NCBI GenBank assembly: GCA_025526935.1
Contig: JAHLKD010000019.1
Coordinates: 496,001 to 560,000, forward strand
Length of the DNA: 64,000 bases
From: Cladochytrium replicatum
Lineage: Eukaryota; Chytridiomycota; Chytridiomycetes; Cladochytriales; Cladochytriaceae
Direction of reading: 5' to 3'
Positions 55,344 through 64,000 of the stretch are shown one piece after another. Positions within the stretch are counted from its first letter, which is position 1. Each line of letters starts with the position of its first letter. The notes below the pieces were generated by a model. That model had not been told where the DNA came from and did not search any database. It saw nothing but the letters and a program-made list of their open reading frames with translations. Position numbers and translations under genes: made by a program.

Positions 55344-56639
55344 TTAACCCAAATTCGCTAGTCTGACTGAGCTTCGAGCTTGGAGCCCCGATTTGTTCCA
55401 CCACCAATCCACACCACTCCCAGAAACATTCCCGTTCTTTAGTTTCATATGGTTCAGCGCAGATTCTGTGTACTTCAGCTCCAACCCACTGTTCTTCCAC
55501 CATTGCAGAACATCCACATGTCCATTCTGGCTCGCTTTGTTCATGGCCGCCTCGGTGTACTTCAACTCCAGTCCGCTAGTTCTCCACCACTCTAGCACCG
55601 CGATTTTTCTACGTGCGCTCGCCAGGTTGATGGCTTGTTCTGTGTACTTCAGCTCCAATCCACTCCTTCTCCACCACTCTAACACGTTCACGTTTCCAGC
55701 CATGCTGGCTTTGTCCAAGATCATAGGCGGATAATCGAGCGGGAGACCACTATTTCTCCACCAATCGAGCACGTCAAGACGAGCTGAGGAGCTTGGGGCG
55801 ATAATCGCTTTGATGGTATACCGGCACTCGAGGCTGCTTGTTCGCCACCACTCGAGTGCAGCAATGTTTCCGTCCGCACTCGCCTTATCCATGGAGCTAG
55901 AATTGTACTTCAGCTCGAGCCCGCTAGATTTCCACCAGTCGAGGACGTCCAGGTATCCCAATCTGGTTGCGCTATAAATGGTCCTCTCGTCGTATTTGAG
56001 ACTGAGGCCGCTCTTACGCCACCACTGAAGCACATTGAGGTTTCCGTACTGACTCGCATTGTTCATGGCTCTTTTCCCGTAGATTAATACGAGCTGGCTC
56101 TTCTTCCACCAATCGAGCACTTCGATGTCACCGTTGTCGGACGGAGCCTCGATAGCGTTTCTGGTGTATTTCAAGTCAAGCCCGCTCGATCTCCACCAAT
56201 CAAGTACAGAGATTTGCTTCCTCGTGCTCGCTGCGTCAATAGCAACATGTGTGTAACATACAGGCAGTCCGCATGTCCTCCACCATTCTAAAACCTCCAC
56301 ATGACCATTATGGCTTGCCAAATCCATAGATGCGACAGTGTACTTCAAGTCGTGGCCACTGTGGAGCCACCACGTCAAAATATGGACGTGCCCGTTAGCA
56401 GATGCAATATCGATAGCAGAAAACCTATAGTGCGGTTTTGGTAATGAGGAATGAAAGAGGAGACAAAGAGTTCTCAGGTAGCCACCAGCGCTGGCGGCGT
56501 CAATAGAGATTAGCTCAGACACCAGTTTCGCTTGGACGTGGTGCCCTTGGAGGTGGGCCGCGGTCAAGTAAGCACGGTTGAGCTCACCGGCTTGAGCGAG
56601 CAACAGCAAAATGCGGTCGATCAGCTCCAACGACCACAC
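55344..56639 (-). CDS. WWK-repeat (ankyrin-like) protein, intact
   Basis: At least 431 residues in one frame. After an N-terminal helical part (ELIDRILLLLAQAGELNRAY, GHHVQAKLVSELISIDAAS) come eleven repeats of 29 residues: A-S-x-N-G-H-V-x-V-L-x-W-W-R/K-x-S-G-L-x-L-K-Y-T-x-x-A-M-D-x. This is shorter than the 33-residue ankyrin unit, but the NGHVEVLEWW part matches an ankyrin helix pair. The frame ends with a degenerate twelfth unit and LQARSSVRLANLG. No in-frame ATG exists at the 5' end (the frame runs back to a TAA at about 56680), so a first exon upstream is needed; I could not place it. It sits between 7TM copies 2 and 3. Function unknown, probably protein binding. Confidence 0.75.
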   Translation of the reverse strand: MWSLELIDRILLLLAQAGELNRAYLTAAHLQGHHVQAKLVSELISIDAASAGGYLRTLCLLFHSSLPKPHYRFSAIDIASANGHVHILTWWLHSGHDLKYTVASMDLASHNGHVEVLEWWRTCGLPVCYTHVAIDAASTRKQISVLDWWRSSGLDLKYTRNAIEAPSDNGDIEVLDWWKKSQLVLIYGKRAMNNASQYGNLNVLQWWRKSGLSLKYDERTIYSATRLGYLDVLDWWKSSGLELKYNSSSMDKASADGNIAALEWWRTSSLECRYTIKAIIAPSSSARLDVLDWWRNSGLPLDYPPMILDKASMAGNVNVLEWWRRSGLELKYTEQAINLASARRKIAVLEWWRTSGLELKYTEAAMNKASQNGHVDVLQWWKNSGLELKYTESALNHMKLKNGNVSGSGVDWWWNKSGLQARSSVRLANLG

Positions 56640-57222
56640 GATGCACGTGCATGCCGCAGCACGCGCCGAAATGTTTTATTGATTTTTGAATGAGCTAAAA
56701 AGTTACCTGCTCGAATTGTCAAAAGCCAAGCTGGTCTGGGTATTTGAAATGGCCAAAAACATGTTAGCGCAATATTCACTGATGCTTCCTCATGTAAAAG
56801 ATGCAGAATGCACATCGAATCCTCCCTGCGTGGTGTTCCCAACGACCAGCATTGAAAAGTACAAACAGGAATTCCGTAGGTAGCACTATACCTCGCGTAG
56901 GGACGAGCAGTTTGCAAAGTCGTGGGTAGGATGAGCACAAGGGTACAAACCAGCGGCGGCAGAAGCTGCGGGAGGGAGGTCGAAGAAGTAGTTGCGGTGA
57001 CGGGAACACTTTGGCTATAGGACACTTTATATGAGAGCATTCGGTAGGTATGTAACAAGAGAATCCAAATATCTTTAATTATAAATAAATCGATCAGCTT
57101 GAAGTTGGCGCATCCATCATTTCTGTTGAATCTGTGTTGGGCACAGCGTCTTTATCACGAATTCAACTTTCTCGTCCGGCCCCACACACTTTTCAACATC
57201 CGCCTGTGGACCCCGCTGTGCA
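56640..57222. other. Region probably holding the first exon of the WWK gene
   Basis: No start exon could be fixed. The other part is the tail of the 7TM pseudogene. Confidence 0.3.
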
Positions 57223-58134
57223 TCACTCTTGGCACCACGTGTGGAGCTGTTTGTACTCGGTCTCTTCGGGCCCAGTTCTCGCAGCAATACATGTCGAGGT
57301 GTTCGTCCCACCAGTGGCATTCTCCGAAGCCCGTCCGCCGGGCAATGAGTTGCGCTTCTCTCGGGCTTCCGAGCTCCGCTTCGAAGACGGGCTTCTCATT
57401 CGCGTCATCCACCGCGGAAGACCGACGCAGAACAGGATCACGGTGAAATGAAAGTTGGACACGATCACGCGAAGGAGCGTGTGACCGGGCAACATGTTGA
57501 TGACCGAGAACGCAAAGATCCACAGCGCCGAGGACAAGGAGCACAGCCAGTACGCGCACTGCGAACTGCACGCGGTTGTCTTCGCCCGCTGAGGACGTAT
57601 CCCGCTTCAGCAATTCCTTGATGCGCTTGTGGTGCATGACAAACACAGTTAGGATCACGATTTCATAATGATCCTGAAAGCTGCGGTGCCGATGGTGCAG
57701 TATGTGTGCTGGTAATCACATGTGTGGTCATCTTTAGCCATCCGTGCTGGCGCCAAGACAGATGGAAACGACGGCGACAAGGATGGTGGATATGTCAAAG
57801 TAACGCTTGCTGTACCCCAACAAGAGTACGTAGCGGAGGATCTGGACATACGTGTAGCAACTCGGATCTCGATTAGAATCATGATGAACCCGTGGAAGAG
57901 GAAGCAACTATAGTCATCAAATACTGGGATCAAACGTCCTCCCCAGAAAGCGATTGAGGCAAGAGAGATCGCACAGACAACGAGCTCAACTTTAAGTGCC
58001 TGATTCATTGAATTTTTTCGACTCCTCAGCGAGTTGTAAGCATCACGATAAAAGATGATAAACAGCCCAGCTTCGAGAAACAGATTGACGAGTGCATAGA
58101 CCAGGAAGAATATTCGCTCCTCCGATTCGGTCAT
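57223..58134 (-). pseudogene. Seven-helix membrane protein, copy 3, frameshifted
   Basis: Starts MTESEERIFFLVYALVNLFL at 58134 and follows the family to FHGFIMILIEI. There the frame slips (57870) and SCYTYVQILRYVLLLGYSK and FDISTILVAVVSICLG continue in another frame. Small deletions near 57745 restore the first frame at MAKDDHTCDYQHTY. It slips again at FRII (57665), continuing EIVILTVFVMHHKRIKELL, and once more near 57535, continuing ALWIFAFSVINMLPGHTL to LPRWMTRMRS. Four or more small deletions in an otherwise well kept sequence make this a young pseudogene. Confidence 0.75.
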
Positions 58135-58329
58135 GATGGATAACGTGGTGCAGACCTTTCGATTACCTTGGTCCGTTGGTGAGTGACATTGTTATGTTGT
58201 AAATATAGAACATCAATAAACTGTTCAATTATTGGTCGATCAAAGATTGGCGACGACATAAGAAAAACCGCCTTCTACCGATCACGGTTGAGACCAATTC
58301 TAGCGGGAACACTTTATGTGTGCAAAATT

Positions 58330-59179
58330 TCAGGTACACCCCGCCTGACCTCCAGAAACGCTGCAGCCTCCGCCATTTAGAGTATTGCAAACCTGGTGTG
58401 AATATGTCCCATCACTTGCACATATGTGCGCAATGGTTCCCTCACAGTTGCCAACACCCTTGAACTTATCCTTGCACACGCAAGGATGTCCACCGTTGTT
58501 CCCAACGATGTAGCCAGTCACACCTTCCACACACCCTGGGGCGAATGGACTCTCGCCTCCGAAGTATCTATCAATCGTGAATCCAACGACGTCCTTGCAT
58601 GAGCCACGATAGGTGTACACGTTATTCGCGCTGCATTGATAAATCGATCCGGCGATGCAAGTGTCGAGAGAGGTCCTTCAGCGTCAGCAAACGAGTGATT
58701 AGGTGCGGAGCTAATCAGAAGAAAATGTGAATTTACGTGAAATCGCTTCTTCTGCATGATCGTTGGTCCGTTGGTGATGACGTTGATGCCGCCGGTGATG
58801 AACTTGCGGCACTACCGTTCCCATTTCCAGAGCCTTGCTGCTCCCATGGCTTAACAACAAGCAGCACCGCAAGGACAACAATAATCACCACGGCGACTCC
58901 AATTGCGACCAAGTACATAGCAGTTCGAGATTTCTTAGGCTTCTCAGCTCCACTAGAGAAAGTTGGAGCTGTTTCCGTCCACTTTTGGGAAGGCGATGTT
59001 GTTGGAAGAGAAGACGGTAGCGCATACGCAGCTTCGTCGGAAGGAGGGACATAGGCATTGTGATTGTTCACGTGCGTGTGCGCGGTGCTCGATGAACTGG
59101 GAGCGGACGGGATTGATGAGGTCGGGACGGGACTGGGGAGGTCAAGCGGGTCGTCCACGTATTGATTGTGTGGGTTCAT
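58330..59179 (-). CDS. Single-pass membrane protein with Cys-rich ectodomain
   Basis: CDS is complement(join(58330..58675,58737..59179)), 262 residues. A 61-nt intron (GTAAAT...TGAAG) joins RRSDFT|TSLDTC in phase 2. No signal peptide; a Pro/Ser-rich cytoplasmic N-terminus (about 90 residues) precedes basic KPKKSRT and the helix AMYLVAIGVAVVIIVVLAVLLVV. A Ser/Gly linker follows, then about 100 residues with 12 or so Cys (TCIAGSIYQC, GSCKDVVG, GCVEGVTGYI, HPCVCKDKFKGVGNC, ICASDGTYSHQVC, GCSVSGGQAGC). Type II topology would place the Cys domain outside. The pattern is loosely EGF/chitin-binding-like but I cannot assign a family. Confidence 0.7.
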
Positions 59180-59269
59180 TGTGTAGGGGAAACGGTAAAA
59201 TTTTCACTTTGGGAGCACACCCAGATGGGATCTGCAACGTTTGTGTATACTTAAAGTCTGTCAAATAGA

Positions 59270-60647
59270 TCACTGCGATCGCACACCCCCGCTCTCTGTG
59301 AACGATCCCTGCACAACGCTTCGCCCTTTCCTCTTATCCCCCTTGATCGCTTCAAACGTGCCCATCACCTGCGCTACCATCCCACCCACATCCGTCGGGT
59401 TGCCCGGCACAATCACCGTTGTGCTCTCCTTTGCAAGCTTCTCGAACGCAGCGACGTACTTTTCTGCAATGGAGAGCGAGACGGCGTCGGAGCCCTCGGC
59501 GGCGTGCTCGCGCAAGGCAAGTGCGACGCGGTTGATGGCTTCCGCGGAGGCTTCAGCGCGGAGCTTGATCGCTGCCGCTTCACCTGGTTGAAAAGGCGTC
59601 AGATGAGTTGCGTCATGAAATGACGGATGATTGGGAAGTAGTACCTGATGCGCGGTTGATGGCATTCTCTCGCTCGGCCTCGGATTGCAAAATCACAGCT
59701 TGTTTCTGACCCTCTGCGACGTTGATCGCCGCTTGCCTACATTGTAAAAAACCCGCATCAGATGCATTTTTCCATTTTGGCCCGAATTCCCATACCGCGT
59801 TCCCTCACTGTCCAAAATCTCCGCGCGCTTCTTCCTGTCCGCTGAAACCTGCTGGTGCATCGCGGCCACAACATTCTCTGGCGGGTGAATGTCCCTGATC
59901 TCGTAACGGAGGCACTTGAGCCCCCAGTCCGCTGCGGCGACGTTGATGCTCTCGACGATAAAGTGGTTCAGCTGCGTTCGTTCCGCTAGGGTGCGGTCGA
60001 GCGTGAGCCGACCGATCTCAGCGCGCATGGTCGTCTGTGCGAGTTGCGCGATGGCAAAGTCGCAGTCTTCGATGCCGTAAGAGGCTTTATACGGGTCTGT
60101 GATGCGGTAGTAGAGGACGCCGTCGAGGAGGATGGTGACGTTATCTTGGGTAATGGCTGCCTAAATATCGTTAGCACACTGGGTTAGCGTAACGGGAAGA
60201 ATCTCCGTGATTTTTCGTACCTGGTGACCAATTTCGACGGCTTGTTCTTTGAGGCTTTTGACGTATTTGATGCGATCTAGGAAGGGAACCAGAATCGCCA
60301 AACCGGGTTCCAGTATTCTTTGAAACCTGTCCACATATATATTTATTTCCAACGGTTTAGGAATCAGGTTCAGTTCTAGTGGCCTACCGTCCCATACGCT
60401 CGACAATCCACGCTTCCTGCTGTGGTACAAACTTGATCACAGTGTTCAGAGGTAGCGCACGGATTCGCTGCGGTGGGTAGCCACTTGAACGGCCATAGCC
60501 AGTGGATGGCCAGACCTGCTGGTTGTTGAGAACATTGGGAGCGAGGTGGAATGATCGAGATAGTGGTGGAACGAGGATTGAAGAGCGAGAAGCGGAGAGT
60601 AGAGCTTCGGCCAGTAGTGGGGAAGTTGAACGTGCGATTGAAAGCAT
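59270..60647 (-). CDS. Stomatin-like protein 2 (mitochondrial SPFH protein)
   Basis: CDS is complement(join(59270..59583,59645..59736,59796..60160,60221..60326,60388..60647)), 378 residues, five exons. The N-terminus MLSIARSTSPLLAEALLSAS with RSFHLAP looks like a mitochondrial presequence. The SPFH domain follows: VPQQEAWIVERMG|RFQRILEPGL, PFLDRIKYVKSLKEQAVEI, AAITQDNVTILLDGVLYYRI, DPYKASYGIEDCDFAIAQLA, TTMRAEIGRLTLD and RYEIRDIHPPENVVAAM. A C-terminal coiled coil has AEGQKQAVILQSEAERENAIN. SLP2 scaffolds cardiolipin-rich inner-membrane domains and prohibitins. Introns are 59-61 nt. Confidence 0.93.
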
Positions 60648-60955
60648 TTTGAGCCTTTGCAGTTTGCAGGAGGAGAGCTGGTGGCTTGAAACGTTACTGT
60701 GCACAGTTGATTTCTGCCCATTTATTGGATCTGGTCATGACGGACCGTCTTTTAGGGGGCATTCGCTTTCACAGGTTTCACAGGGGTATTTACAAATAGA
60801 AATGTGTTAAAAGAAAAGATTAGCTCGACCGGTCAACCGCAAAAAATATGATACATATGTTGCGACAGCCAAAAGATGAGGGGAAAGGAGATAACGAGTA
60901 TGAGTTTCACAAAAAACTTTTAAGAAGTACACGGCAAACGAAATAAAGGTTAGAT
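60648..60955. other. Spacer between SLP2 and the Ser-rich gene
   Basis: SLP2 promoter and leader, then the 3' region of the next minus-strand gene. Nothing else seen. Confidence 0.4.
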
Positions 60956-63900
60956 TTAGTTCCTGGAGCCACCGACATTACCGCCGCGCATATCCCCAAC
61001 ACGAACTCCAAACACATCCTGATCGTCCCACGAAACCCCAATGCGATCTCGATTTCGCCGGGCCCCTTCCTTGCTAACACCAAACAATTCCGCCGGCGTT
61101 TCCAATTCAGAAATTTCTTCCTCTTCGCCTCGACTCGGACTCAGACTACGCATTCCAATCCGTAGAGCTTGCATTTTCTCAACGCTGCCGTTCCTGGTCA
61201 CGTACCTCACCAGCGGATCTGCGGAGGGTCGATGTTTGTGCGAGGACGACACGACAACGATCACCGACGAATCATCTGATCCACGTCGGCTGCTCCACAT
61301 TGAAATCGACTCGTCGACGCTAACCGCCACGCTCGCTGGTGTCTCGGATCGCTTGTGGTGTCGCTGCTTTCGGCTCGGGAGCACAGCGTCTCCGTCTGTC
61401 GTGAAGCTTGAGAAGGAATAGCTGGTCCCTGTCGGACTCACCAGATCGCGTGGACTGAGCAAGTCTCGCGATTGCCCCGAGGTTAATAAACGGTTCGAAA
61501 GCTGTGGAAGCTGCAGCGGCTGCTCGCACAGTGTGCAGACATCAATGTGGTGACGACATCCTCTCGGTGATCGGATCGACACCCGACGATGTAGGGTGAG
61601 AACGAGTCCAGATCGTGGATCAAGCCCATCTGCCGTTGGGTGCTTGTGTTGGTGAAGCACCAGGCGGCGGGAGAGCATATCCAACGCTTCTTCGGCGTCA
61701 AAATCGTCTTCTTCCACGTCACCGCCCTCTATATCCTGTCCTCCTGCTTCCGGTTTCGCTGCTGTGGCAGCGGCGGCAGCAGCAGCAGCAGCCTCTTTTG
61801 CAATCTCTAACCCTGCCCGCACCCGGTCAGGAAGTTGCGGTTTCGAGGTGTCCAAAGCCTCCACTGAAAGTCCCCGGGTATCCAACTTCGAGTACCCGAC
61901 GCTCTCTACAATTCGATCCCGCGAAGCATGCTTTAATGACTCCACGTCCTCTACTATTGAATCAATGGGCGGCACCGCGAAGCTGTTCTGAACAGCTTCG
62001 TTTCTCTCATCGTCTATTCCTGTAATCTTCCCTTCACTTGCTTTCATCGGTATTTCGAAACACTCACGTTCGATCGACTCTTCCTCCACAACGGGATGGC
62101 GAATGACCCTCCACAGCCCTGCGCCTCCATCGTCCCGCTCATTGATCAGAGTCAGGGCGTCCTTCAAACTTAAAGCATCAGGCACAACAACGCCGTCGCC
62201 TCTGCGTATGTCGTTTATGCTCAAGTGCTCATCGCTATTGGTCGGGGAATAGTAATTTCCTCGAGTAGGCACATACTCTGTATACATCGGATTCTCGCTT
62301 AAAACGGAACGATCGTAATCCTTCCGTCCACGTCTCTTCCGGCGCAAGCGGCGGACTCCAACGATTCGAGACACTAGTTTAAGGGCACCAAGTCCAATCG
62401 TCGTAGTTCGTTCCCCGTCAATGTCCTCGATCACTGTGGCAAATGTGACTTTTTTCCCCCCTTTTCGACCCCTAGGAATGTTGCCGCGGCGACCGAGTCC
62501 ATACATATCTGACTCCGACGTTCCAGATGAGCTTGTGCTGCTCGTGGAGCCTGAGATGTGATCCTCCATCCTCTCGCGTTGTTCGAGGTACCAATCAGAC
62601 TCAAGCAAGAATTCTTTGAGAGTCTTGCGATCATCATCGGATTCCCCCGAAGATTCTTCATCATCGCCTGTAATTCGGGCGGAACGCGGTTTCAATTTTG
62701 GGAGTGGACGGGGACGCTTGAGCGCCGATCGCAGGGGAGGGTTAGTTGCTCGGTTGTGAGCCGCAAGCTCAGGAAGGTTGGACGTTGACCCGGCTTTGGA
62801 AATCGGAGGGAAAGCGGATGGGAGGGCCTCATATGATCGGGATCGAGACATATTTATATTGGTTTCCGGCACTGTTTGTCGTGTACGTGGAGCCGAGGGT
62901 TGAACAAGTTGCACGGGGTCCCACCTTTGCGTTCGAGAAGAGGTGTCGCTTTGGCCCGTGTTTTGTTTGAGATTCTCGGCAGACCGTGTCTTCTGAAACA
63001 CAGCGGGATCTGAGGTCGCGCCCCTTCCGTCCACTTCGATTGTTGATAGGAAGTGCTGGATATTGACAGCTTCAGTTTCCAGCTGAGAGTGCATTGGGCC
63101 TGGCTTAGCGTTTTTCCTTAAGGCTGATCGAAGGTGCTGCTAAATGCAGACATAAGTGTGAGCATTTTGAAATATATCGCGCTCAATCTTTCTACCTTTG
63201 GCAATTCTGGCATTGGAGGGACTGCAGTCGAATTATCCTCCTCACTGAATGATCGATGCCGTCTAACCTGCGGTGAATACGTTCGAAGTGTTGCGGAGCT
63301 TGCGGCAGAAGCGGAGGAGTGCGCACCAGGAGAGTCACCATAGACTGCAGTTGTACTGTTGAGTCGAGCAAGGGGACTCTGGATATCGTCCACCGAAAGC
63401 GACCGTTTTGGGGAAGCGCTGTGTTCGTTTTGATCCCAGAGTTCACTAAGATCCCACCAGCCTTCGCTTTTAGAATCTTCAGCAGCAGGAGTGGAAACAT
63501 CGGTGTTATTCTGGGGTACGAGCTCAGGCGGAGATTCCATTGAATAATTGAAAGCATAAAGGTCGCTGTTTGGAACCGGAGAGCGAAGATACGTGGCAGA
63601 CGACGCGTACGAAGATGAGGAGAGAGTTGCTATGTTTGCGGAGCGAGTAGGTTCGGTCCTACGATGAGGGTCTGGAACTGAGCCGGATCGTACACCTGAT
63701 GGTGGGGTGAGAGGAACCGTTGGATTGTGAAATCTTTGACTTGGGCGAGGAGTTCCGCTAGATGCAGGTGAATACGGAACCTTCTGAGACTGAACATTGG
63801 TGTGTAGGAAGGGTTGAAGGGCCAACGACTCTGACGATCCGGGGATGGACTGCTGATCGATTGCGGGAGGGGACATGTCTGGCAGCAGAGCACGCAGAGG

Positions 63901-64000
63901 AAGGAAGGGGCCACCTGAGGGCAGGAATCTACGTCTATGGGGATGGGGATGGGACGGAATGTCGATAGTCGCAGCGCAGAGCACACCAACCTTTAATATA
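60956..64000 (-). CDS. Large Ser-rich, mostly disordered protein (5' end uncertain)
   Basis: CDS includes complement(join(60956..63139,63196..63876)) if translation starts at the ATG at 63876 (MSPPAIDQQS), about 954 residues. The frame stays open to about 63984, so an upstream exon beyond the window is possible. The 56-nt intron joins in phase 0 (PELPK|QHLRSALRK). Composition is Ser, Pro, Arg, Asp and Glu-rich. Notable parts: GRKGGKKVTFATVIEDIDG and RRLRRKRRGRKDYDR (basic, possible nuclear signal), a poly-Ala run of nine with EIAKE before it, acidic GGDVEEDDFDAEEALDML, and a small Cys/His patch GCRHHIDVCTLCEQP. No domain recognised; a regulatory or scaffold role is only a guess. Confidence 0.6.

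Overview
The window is nuclear DNA of a fungus, most probably a zoosporic chytrid (Chytridiomycota). Genes are split by many short GT-AG introns, mostly 47-75 nt. Fungal-type genes (NOX, PKA regulatory subunit, ERG10-type thiolase, SCF F-box/WD40) sit beside PACRG, a protein of flagellar microtubules that non-flagellated fungi lack. Families I recognise as chytrid-like (29-residue 'WWK' ankyrin-like repeats, LURP-one/tubby-C-like proteins, an unnamed 7TM family) are present in several copies. The chytrid assignment is inference; the gene structures were read by hand from splice sites, reading phase and family conservation.

Layout. 1-6.0 kb: two paralogous genes of an unknown repeat-exon family (minus), a frameshifted WWK-repeat pseudogene, a LYC1-like acetyltransferase (plus) and a further WWK fossil. 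6.5-6.9 kb: a Ty1/copia remnant. 7.8-11.5 kb: tandem NADPH oxidases. 11.9-13.9 kb: a small membrane protein and a TspO-like protein, converging. 14-22 kb: a gene-poor stretch with four LURP-one-like copies in various states of decay around one MFS sugar transporter. 23-35 kb: dense housekeeping genes: F-box/WD40, an unknown nuclear-type protein, TRAPPC2L (7 exons), PKA regulatory subunit, histone H2A, a CDT1-like licensing factor, and a BTB protein. 35-38 kb: two more LURP-one remnants and a damaged WD40 gene. 38.5-42.8 kb: PACRG, VPS28 (6 exons) and a secreted Cys/Tyr-rich repeat protein. 43-44.4 kb: tRNA-Gln(CUG) with a decayed non-LTR retroelement at its 5' side. 45-51.6 kb: acetyl-CoA acetyltransferase, aldehyde dehydrogenase, a 57-residue Cys-rich protein, and a secreted alpha-carbonic anhydrase. 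52-58.1 kb: a 7TM family cluster (two intact, one frameshifted, one fossil) with an intact WWK-repeat gene inside it. 58.3-64 kb: a single-pass protein with a Cys-rich ectodomain, a mitochondrial stomatin-like protein 2, and a large Ser-rich protein that may run off the right edge.

The genes do not form one pathway. Core eukaryotic genes are interleaved with fast-evolving, locally duplicated families. The most unusual items are the secreted Cys/Tyr repeat protein, the 7TM cluster, the phase-2 exon-repeat family at the left edge, and several places where reading frame is restored only by assuming 21-37 nt introns.
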